Shown in pieces: positions 54,491 to 64,000 of a stretch of DNA of 64,000 nucleotides. Origin of the DNA: Mycteria americana (taxonomy: Eukaryota; Chordata; Aves; Ciconiiformes; Ciconiidae). Location: the NCBI RefSeq assembly GCF_035582795.1, contig NC_134368.1, positions 14,676,001-14,740,000 of the forward strand, read 5' to 3'. The stretch's first letter is position 1. Each line of letters starts with the position of its first letter. The notes under the pieces were generated by a model. That model was not told the origin of the DNA. It was given only the letters and a program-made list of their open reading frames with translations, and ran no database searches. A program made the translations under genes and the position numbers.

Positions 54491-57400
54491 TATGTCAGGA
54501 AGGGAGAGTTGAGAAATGAAGTTTTACCCAATACAAATAAATGTAGTAAAAGCTGACGTAATTTTAATGGGAAGATGATATATTTGTATTAAATAGATTC
54601 ATTTCCTGTGAAAGGTGCCAGACTGATTACCTGGGAGATGCAGGAATCCTATATTCATCAATAGAGACAATAATTTACATTGATCTAGCTATTGAAACTC
54701 GTGTAGGCTTGAAAGAGTTACTTTCCTATAAAAATGAGAGTTCATAGTCCGTCCTTTGATCCTTTGGTCGCCTGAATGCTTGCATTACTCTTAATGGAGG
54801 ACACATGCTATTGGATTCATTATGAGAGTCTGAGTACTTCTTTCCTGCCTGCTGCTCCATCTTCCCCTATCACAAATCAGAGAGTTTCCTCACTTTCACA
54901 GCAAGTTCAAAGTTTCCTCTGCCTGTTCCGTCATGCCCCTTGCCCATTTCAGTCCCTCCAGAGACCCTACAGCACTGTTAACCATTTCTCATAGCTCCTG
55001 ACAGCTGGCTGGGCAGGAGACAGTACTTGCTGCAGCTCACCTGGGTCCAGGTATGTGCTCATTTTAACCAGCACGTATATGCTGACTGATTCAGGATCAC
55101 TTTCCCCTTTTTTTCTTCAGAAAAATGAAATCCCTTCCGAACCAACTACTGAAAATGTGTTGTATGATCAATATGTAAATTTAGTACATTGTCTTTATAC
55201 TACTTTGGTATAGATGCAATATTGAAGGTACACAGGGTATTCTGCCACTATTATCTGTAGTTTGAAATTATGTACTCTTTGCAATTCTTGCACATCCTCC
55301 TATGCATAATTAATTTTAAATATATGTCTTTGCTGCCCTTTCCAGTTCTCTAAACATAGTCCCAATGAGTGTAATGTCACTACTCCTAGTCATCCTGTCA
55401 TTTGGATTTATGCATGTATTATCTGAAATGACTTATGAATATTCAAAGGAATGTTGTTTCCATCTTCTTATCAAGGGCTTGATCCTGCCTTATTAAAGAC
55501 AATAGTAGGCCCATTTTCTTTAGTAAGAACAATTTCCGTGATGCAATAACTTCCATAACTTCTGGTTTAAGAAAGATCGCTGTATATACATGCACATTTA
55601 GGAGCAGCTCTTTAGGCTGTTTAAATTGTTTGTGTTTCATCATACTAAGACAGTAGTTGAAGAATTATTATTGCTCATGGTTACCGTATGTTTGTATCTG
55701 GGGTTTTTTGGTCAGTGTTTATACTGTGGTACTCAGGAGAATTTTTTGCAAGCAGAAATTGTAGTTTCATGGCTGAAGCCCTTGCTCAGCATTACACTAA
55801 GAGCTGATTCTTTGAGCAGTCCCCTCAAAATCCATTGCTTCCTGAGGATTAAGTTGCACCTTGCCATGCAAAGCTGAAACTGAATCCAAATGGCCCAAAT
55901 TGAACTAAATGGACTGAAGATGTCGACACTGACTTCAAAGAGAATTTGGGTATATCTGCGCAGCCCCGAGCAGAGGGGAGCTGGCAGGAACGTGTGCCAC
56001 TTCCTTTATGCAGAAAACACTGGGTCAAGGCGGAGGCGTTCCTACGGCTTTCTGTAACACAGGCACAGGCAGACCTAGCTGGCAGCTTCCTATCAAAGCC
56101 TGGAAATGTACCTTTTGCTTGAAAAGAGCACGAGATTTGCCTGAATGCTAAAGATGCTTAATTATTTAAAGATGCTTAAGCAAGTCAGTTACCTAAATAT
56201 GCATGTGGGGAGGAGGAAAAGAAGAGTAGTGACTACAGGATTTGGCCTAATATAGTTAGCCTGGGCTTTAAATTTTTACATATATATTACAGTCTCTGGT
56301 TGCCTTTCTGCTGTCATTGGTGGCTGTGAATCTGAGGACAGGTTTGGAATTGGACATTAGAGATCTTTAATAGGACAATTTCTAGTCAGCCATGTGAATA
56401 CCACAGCTGTGCTAGGGTCAGAGAGGCTTTTATGTTGCTCATCTCCAAATCTGACAGAGAATCTACTTGCCATTTGAGTCCATCTAATCAAATCATGATA
56501 AAGTAGCTGCTGTGAAACATAAATCACCCTTTAATATCCACCTAAGACTTCAGGATCAGCAAAGGCAAATATCTATCCTATATTAAGTCATTTAAACAAG
56601 TTGTGGTTTTTACATCAACTTTTTACCTATTTTTGTTCTGTCCGTGGTTTTACGCAGATAAGGAATTGCGTAAGTCTGCTGTGAGTTCAGCAAGTACCAA
56701 GGTAACCCAAGTCTTTGTTGAAAGATATTATTTATTCTATCAATATTTAATGTGGAGGAACCATTGAACTGCATAATTTGATAGAGATGGGTGTGCTGCT
56801 CCCCGAATACCTCTAATGCTCTCATGCTTTCTTCACTTTTTAGAAGCAACGCAAGAGAATGAACACCAAATGCTGTGTTCTGGAAAAAAATGTGAAACAA
56901 GATAATAGGACTTGGTATTGCACATATATTTTCCTGGCAGTTTTTCTGAAACCCTCTTGGGGGGCTCAGCAGTGTCTCTGAGCCAGTTGGTTGCTCAGGG
57001 GCTTACTGGTGCATCAAGGCTGGTTCTCAGGACATGACATGTGATGTGCTTTCTCCGGCACACATTAGCTTCTCCTGGGATTTGTGGTTCTTCCCCTAGT
57101 GAGCCCCTAGCAGACATCAAGTTAGTCTTCGCAAGCAGTGGGGTGAGCCTAGGTCAGTTTGCTCTTGGTAGCGTTACTCCCGGTTAGCCTTCTCCATGCT
57201 CGTTGTTGGCTCTGAATGCCGAGGCAGCTTCTGAGTCTGTTATGGCAGATCTTTAATGGCATCATTTGCAGTTATTACGGTAAGTACACCAAGATTAGGT
57301 TTATTTCTCTGAGCTACTTAGAGTTCCCCCTGAATATTATTCAAAACAAATTCTGTGAAATCATCATGCATGCTGCTTTGCCTATGTGTCCTTTTTCCCA

Positions 57401-60400
57401 GATGTCTTAATTATCTGTCATTATTTGATTCAGTCTGTGATCTAAAAATGTGTTAGCTCGTTTGACTCTTTGTTTCTCAGGTCAACAGCCTGCATCTGTC
57501 CTTAGAAATTCAGTAGCATACCTTCTCCCATTGCAGATACTGGTTCCTTTCTCTGTCTTCCTACCTATGTGTCAACTGTATGTGCAGGTGATAGGAGTAT
57601 GATAAAAGAATATGGAAATGCCATAAACCATACGGCCATATGACAAATTAATTTATCTTATGCCTTTGGCCCCTCCACCTGATCTCTGCTCCAGGGTGCT
57701 CTTCCAGCACTCCACGCCACTGAGCTAGGAGCAGCCATTAAAAAACACAACAGGCAAGATAATTTTTTTTTCTATTTCTTGTGAAAATCTCACAGGTACA
57801 AATTGCTCCTTTGCGGGTCCTGTGAAGAGGGTCAAGGATATGCCAAGGATAATTGTTAAAGTCCAGGATATTATTGTATTCTCTCCCACAGGAAAGGAAG
57901 AACTTTTTTTCACTGTGATTTAACACTTTCAGTTCCCTAAAAGATTGAGATCATAGACTTGATGCCATAATAATTTTTAGCATGAAAGAACTAATTTAAT
58001 TTCTAAACAATTTTACGATCTTTTGTGAGCTTTTTACAGCAGGAGTCCAGATACCAAAGTGAAGCCATGAAGTACTTTACCAAAAATATATTTTACAAAT
58101 TTCTAAAGAATGACAAATAGAGAATAAAGACTTTAAATGGTAAGGATTTAAGAAGACCTGCATTACTCACAAGTGGTCTGACACTCCTGTGTAACCTAAG
58201 TGTTCTAGAATAAAATAAAACTCGATGCTATTTCTCCTCTGTATCTCCTTTCATGTACCCCATATTACATACACATATTATGTAGCACACAAAGTACTGC
58301 AATCTCTGCTGCTGCAGTCAGGTAAAACTCCTTTCAAGTCAAAGGCTTAGTACTCATTTACTGGCTTGTTCTAGTATTGCACCAGAAAACATTGCCTAGT
58401 GAGTGGTATTGCTAAAAAGGCTGTAGGAAACTAACTTATTTTGCAATTAATATTTCTTCTCTTTCCAGACTGTCTTAGCAAACTCGTACTCTCTGTGTAC
58501 ATTTCAAATCAGTGTTCAAACTGCTGGTGTTTCTGGCTTGGTTTCTCAGAAGACAAGTGTCCAGTGCACTTGTAGGAGAGAAGTCCCATGATTTGAAGCT
58601 CAGCCTTGCTCTGAAAAGCAATGGCCTGTTGCCAGCTCTTGTAAGGTAGCAGTTGTACTCTTCGTGTGAAAGTGAATGCTGACGTTTATCCTCAGAGCAT
58701 CTCTGTGTGAAACCACGCTATTGCCTTTGTTGCAAAAGCATCTTTAATTTAAATATATGCGTGTTCTAATAAGCAGACACTTTTACGCCAAAGAAGCTAT
58801 AAAGGGTCAGTAGTACGTTAAGGTAACTCAGAAGAAATGCAAAGTGTTTGAGTGCTACTTTTTTGGTTTTTTTAACTGAAGCATCTGTTTGTGATTCCTG
58901 AGTAGATATCATGTATCTGGGTGAACAGAGTTTCAGTGTCTCATTAAAGGCAAATTCCAAGTGGCAGCAGATGGAGTTGGAGCTAGGATTAATTGTAAGG
59001 AAAGTGAGAGCTGAGGGTGTTTGGTTTCAGTTTTAAGAATCAAACCTCCTGCCCTGGTTAACACTGAGATATTTGGGTTTGATACAGATTGATAAGGAGA
59101 TTACTAGAGCAGGGACATAAAAAGCAACCTCAGATCACCTGACTGGGACCTGGTTTTATTTGCTGTAATATGGAGAAACTGTTAGTAAGGGCACAATAAA
59201 AGAGTACTCAGCTATGGCAAAGTTTGCTTTGAGAATTTAAGAAAATTAATGTGTAAAGACTTGGGGGTTAGAAATACAGGGATTTCAAAGTTTGGAGGAT
59301 CTTCTGAAGCTTTGTTAAGAAAGTTATGATTTCTCTTACTGAAGAAAGTAAGAGGCAGACTTACGTCTCAGTGAAGAGTGGAGAAAAATATTGGCTAGGT
59401 AGGGAGTATCTCTGGTAAAGAGATTTTAGTCAGGTCCTTCCATGGTAATCCAAATGTCTTTAAAAGTCAGGTTCCTGCAGCACAAAAAGGAAAAGAGTGA
59501 GAAGATCAGATTTCCTCACCAAGAATGCCTGGTCTGTAAGATGTGACTTTGGGTTTGTCTGTGAAAGTGTTACACAGCACTGGCTACCCAGAGAAATCCC
59601 CCTGACCCAAGCAATTCTGCATTATACACATCCTAGAATGCAAATGGAAATAATAAATGCCTGCTCTTACATGGCCCTGCATGCATAGGCTGACATCAGT
59701 AAGTAATGATAATTGTTTATTTAAATGTTTTTGTTGGAACAGTTTTTTAAACGCTTGAAAATCCACCGAGCCAGCCCTTCAGGGGGAAGCTGTTACAGGT
59801 CCCATTATCTTAAAAGAATATATATGATATTGGAACTTTTATGTATGAATAGGTATTTAGGTCTAAAGGTGATTTTTTTACCCAGATCAGAGTGACTAAT
59901 GTTCAGGTGTGAACACGCTTTATAATGTTCCCTTCTTGCTGTTGTTCTGTCTCCAGAGAGGAGGTCCTGCTATTCATTACTCCTGGACATGCCTCCCACG
60001 TTAAGCATCCCTGCATTGTATGTGTCCACGGCGAGGGCACAGGCTGTGCTGTACATCGCCACAAAAATGAAATTAGTCAGCCTGTTACATTACTAACGCA
60101 ACACAAATTTATGCATTTGAAACAGAATCTTGTTTGCTTTGGGATTTTTTGGTTTTACCTTTGAAATAAAAATGGGAAACCTGTTAATTTCACACAATTG
60201 CAGGCAGTATTATTGACAAATCTGAAAAAATAAAAGGAGATAATCTTGATCCAGACAAATAAGAGAGGGATGTCTTCCTTGTTTATGCTGTGTGCTGGTC
60301 CAGGCAAAATAATTTTACCCACCTAAATGAGAAAGCAGTGATTCTTGGGTGTTTATTGCCATACAGTAGATTCTGCATGTTTGGTGGTTTATTTTTAATT

Positions 60401-62624
60401 AATGCTTGTAAAGATTTAATTGAAACTCTTCACACAAGATCTTTAAAGTCTCTGAATATATTGAATAGCTTATTCAACAGATGCAGATTTAAAATTTTTT
60501 TAAAAGTCTTTAATATAGTTTAAGACCCTTTTTTTTAACATAGATGTCATTTGACCTATGGCAGATAAAACTGACAACTGTCTTGGCAAATACCATACCA
60601 GACTGTAGTGAGGAAGTGAACAGAAAGCTAATGATGAAGAAAACTAGTTGTCTTGGGTAAAAGCAAAAATTCTGTAAGTGCTGATGAGCAATACTTTTTT
60701 ATTTCATAGTTTTTATAAGAAATAATTGACTCACATTGTAACGGGGACAAATTGATCCAGCACATTCATATTAAGTAGGGTTGTAGAAGGGGTCTCCAGA
60801 GGTGAAGAACTAATGTTCTGTACGCTGTGTCCCCAGCTGGACACTCAAAGGCATGCTTTTGATCATCTTTGCCCCAATCTCTTTTGCTGTTGTTTAGACA
60901 GTTCATCTGGGGGAAGATGCAGAGTGAGCAATGAGAGAAAAATGCAAGAAGTGAAGTAACACTTCTCTTGGGCTGCATGGGACAGTCTGTCACCTTTCTT
61001 GAGCTTCATGCTCAGCAAGAGAAGGGAATTCTTATTTAAACTTTAGCTAAGAAATACATACTTACATTAATTGTAACAGTGTAGGTTTTGCTTTTAAATA
61101 TAGTTGATGGAATATTTTTCAGATGGAAACGTAACTTTCTTTTGTTTCCTTAAGTTGTATATTAATTTATGTAGCACCATTTATGCAGTGCACCATATAC
61201 TAGTGATTCCCTTCTTCCCAGATTGGACCTCACTGATTTTCAGAAGGGGTAACATGAGGAGTAATGTCTGCAGTGCCAAATTTACAAAGATAAAGAGATA
61301 GATGTCTAGTTGGTGTAAATCCCGAACTTGCATCCAGATTGGATGTGTTGGCCTGACTGTTTAGTTTGCACTTTTGAAATTAATCTCCTGTTCATCCCCT
61401 CTTTGCTGCGCTATAGATAACATAGTGGAGTAGGCAAAATGGATTTCTTCTAAGTGAATCTAAACTGGAAAATGCTCTGCAGCTGCTGATAGCTTTCAGT
61501 CCATCAGACCAGACTAAAGCTATTCCAAAATCAAGCCACCAAAGTTGCATGGTATGGATATTGGGTCCTTAACACCAGCTTTCTGCTCTATCTGCTCCTA
61601 TTGCACTTCATTACTTGCAAAGTTAGACAAAGCCAAAAATATTAATGGGAATTTAACATTTTAACTGAGTTTTAGATGTTTTTGTAAATCACTAAAGGTA
61701 CCTTCACACACCTCAGTAGGTCAGGCTCTATGACAACAAACTTGTGTTCAGTGCTCTGTACCAAAATATTAAAAAATTGTCTAAATAAAACTATATTTCC
61801 TTTCTCCATATATATTTCACAAAATAGGAAATGCCTTTAAAAACAGGTATTTGCTAAAAAACCAAAACAAAACAAATTTTGTAACCAGGTACTTTTCAGA
61901 CAGTTGCAAACATATGGTCTTTGTTCTCATAATCATACAATCTTGAAAAAGCTGTGGTAGCTTGGGACCAAAAGGTTATTTGCTGTTAACAGTGTATTAA
62001 ATACTTACTTGCCTGCTTTTAGTTGCAATAAAATAGCTTCTGTTAAAGTCAATAGTAAAATACAGTTCACTTCAGTTAGGCAGGATCAAAGCTTGAATGA
62101 ATACACAAACAATTTCTTTCTTGCTTGTGGTGCTCTTCATAAAACATGCAATGTTTATCCTTTACACATAAGTACAGCCTCCTGAGAAAGAGCTTTGTTT
62201 CAACATCAGGAGCGTGCTACACTATCTCTGGTTGCAAAACCACTTTAATCTGGAGGTGACAAACAGGAGAGATTAATGGCTTCAATTACGACACATGCAG
62301 CCAAGTGCCACATTGATTCTTTAACAAAGGCAGAATGGACGTGATTGCCTGGGATTTAAGAAAGAAAATACTGACTTGGTTCATGAGCTTAAAATACATT
62401 CTTATTTAGCCTAAAATATTTTTAATATCACCATAGAGATGGGAACACTCTGTACACTGCAGTGCCGTATCAGCAAAACTGCTGAAGTGTATGGTTAAGC
62501 ATATAATGAAATTTCATGAACTTCAATAGCGAAAGACACTTAACTAAAAGTATAGATAAACTGAGGGGTTAAGCATATGTTTCAACATTGGAGTAGTTCT
62601 TACGTCCTTTGTTTTACAAGGAGA
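54491..62624. other. Gene-free region, 8.1 kb
   Basis: No exon, repeat family or RNA gene was recognised. Open frames on both strands are at most about 95 codons and show no splice context. Confidence 0.5.
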
Positions 62625-62740
62625 CAATTAATACAGAGAGGCCAAGTGACTTCCCCAACATTTCCAAGAAGTCTGGGGAGGAAAAAGAAGCTGAACCCAA
62701 TTTTCTTGTGCTTTAGATGCTAGGTTAGACTCAAGAGTAA
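62625..62740 (-). repeat. MIR SINE fragment
   Basis: AATACAGAGAGGCCAAGTGA and CTTCCCCAACATTTCC, then AAGCTGAACCCAATTTTC and GATGCTAGGTTAG, follow the minus-strand MIR order. It is diverged and its ends are approximate. Confidence 0.6.
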
Positions 62741-64000
62741 CCTACAGTCACGCTTAAAATGCAGATAGTGTCAGCATTGCTATTTCTTGACGCAAATCCT
62801 GGTGGGATGGAAAAAAACCCAGTCTTTGCACCACTAGGGGCTTGTACTAGACATGATTTTAGATAGATATTTTAGATAAGGTCTTTTAGGCTAGTTTTAT
62901 CAACAAAAGTGACTGAAACTTTTAACACAAAAATAATTTATAAAAGTTTTAGGCAACACTTTGATACCTCTGTGAATATTTTTCCTTGTCTTTGCGTTGC
63001 TTTTAGAGACTATTTGACCCTTTTCTGCAAAAGAGGAGAGAGGTGGGCTAGGATTCAAAGGAGGGTTGCAGAAATGACGTTGATATATTTTAATTGCTAG
63101 TCAGCCTGCTGTCCTCTCTAATGAAACCTTTTCTTAAGTCAATTAAAATAAAAGGCTTAGAACACGGGAGGATGCAAAGAGGTGATGAGAACTGATGTAC
63201 GGTCATATTAGGTGGAGAGATGTAACATTCATTTTCAAAGTCACAAGGGAGTGCAATGGTGATGGGGCGAAAAAAACTTCTTCTCATCTTTCTGTTACAC
63301 TAGGAGCATAGGAAGTGGTTGATATGAGCGTTGCAAAAAGTGCGGTCTAAGACTTTCTGAAGATCAACTCGTGACATATGAGACCACAACCAAGAAAAGC
63401 TAAGCACCATTCAGACCTCTGTGATGGTGTGACATACCCAGCACTTTTAAAAAAACAGGCCACTTAAATATAGCTGGGAGGCTAAGGAAGGCAAGTTTTA
63501 AAAATCTTAGCCAAAAGCCTTAAAATATCAAAGGGAAATAAGTCTAAATGTTACAAGTGTGAAGTTAGACATATGGTGTGATGGTTTTTGGGTTAGTGTC
63601 AATTATGCAAGTTGATTGGAATTAAGTAGAACTCTATCAATACTAGGAAAGTAGGTGGATGGACCCAATTTAACCAGTTTCTCCCCTCCACAATCTTAAC
63701 TGGATATCTTTGAAATTAGTGTTTTTGCTGGAAAATGGCTGTGGACTAACAAAAGCAAATTTTTCACTGGACTTGTGGGGGCCTATCCTTCCCATACTGT
63801 CTACAGACTGCAACAGAAGCAATGAGAAAAAAAGGCCAAATGCAGAAGATACAAAAACTCTTTGTTAGCTAAATCACCCACAGTAAGAAATCAAAGCTAA
63901 AAAACGACCAACTAACCAACCAACCAAAACCCCCCAAAATCCAACTGTCCATCTGATGACAGAGCTGTTCAGTCCAAGAATCCCTTAAGCCACTGTCTGC
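62741..64000. other. Gene-free right edge
   Basis: No exon or element was recognised. A short CCAA/AACC run lies at 63906-63927, followed by C- and A-rich sequence. Confidence 0.5.
63906..63927. repeat. (AACC) microsatellite
   Basis: GACCAACTAACCAACCAACC: an imperfect tetranucleotide run of about five units. Confidence 0.8.

Noticed and set aside
38235-64000. First exon of CRMP1 or another neighbouring gene
   Set aside because: I looked for the expected N-terminal motifs and a CpG-island context and found neither.

Overview
The window looks like avian nuclear DNA. It carries CR1 LINE fragments, including two copies of the typical CR1 3' tail ending in ATTCTGTG repeats. It also has a solo endogenous-retrovirus LTR of a type I recall as common in birds, old MIR-type SINE fragments, AT-rich introns and vertebrate splice signals. 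There is no bacterial-style gene packing, no CRISPR array and no rRNA or tRNA gene that I could see.

The only protein-coding gene I can support lies on the + strand from about 2.2 kb to 36.65 kb. It is the 3' (C-terminal) part of a large coiled-coil protein gene, reconstructed here as 15 exons, two of which are damaged. Nearly every junction is phase 0. The largest exon (12848-15061) is an open block of 738 codons. The reconstructed part is about 1,640 codons. From the order of coiled-coil segments, the AQKWY...GFAETRYEE exon, the LQ-rich exon, the LQKRKSEVK exon and the ALAEY exon, I think it is the bird orthologue of the poorly studied human gene C4orf50, between JAKMIP1 and CRMP1 in human. 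That name rests on memory and was not searched.

Layout: 1-568 holds a decayed CR1 ORF2 fragment on the minus strand. 2.3-7.6 kb holds three coiled-coil exons. 9.8-12.5 kb holds four small exons, one of which (about 10362-10525) reads correctly only if one base is added in an A-run. 12.8-15.1 kb is the giant exon. 15.9-25.5 kb holds five further coiled-coil exons, the last of which (25331-25513) has an in-frame TGA. A 9.4 kb intron follows, with a CR1 3' end near its close, and then the last two exons at 34.9 and 36.3 kb. The stop codon overlaps an AATAAA signal. From 36.7 to 64 kb I found no convincing exon: only a 577 bp solo LTR, an old LINE-like fragment, two MIR-like fragments, short tandem repeats and a few perfect hairpins.

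The most interesting signal is the pair of disabling lesions in an otherwise open gene. Both sit in exons flanked by phase-0 junctions, so skipping either exon keeps the frame. This could be real gene decay, alternative splicing around bad exons, or assembly error. I found no evidence of a wholly new system.
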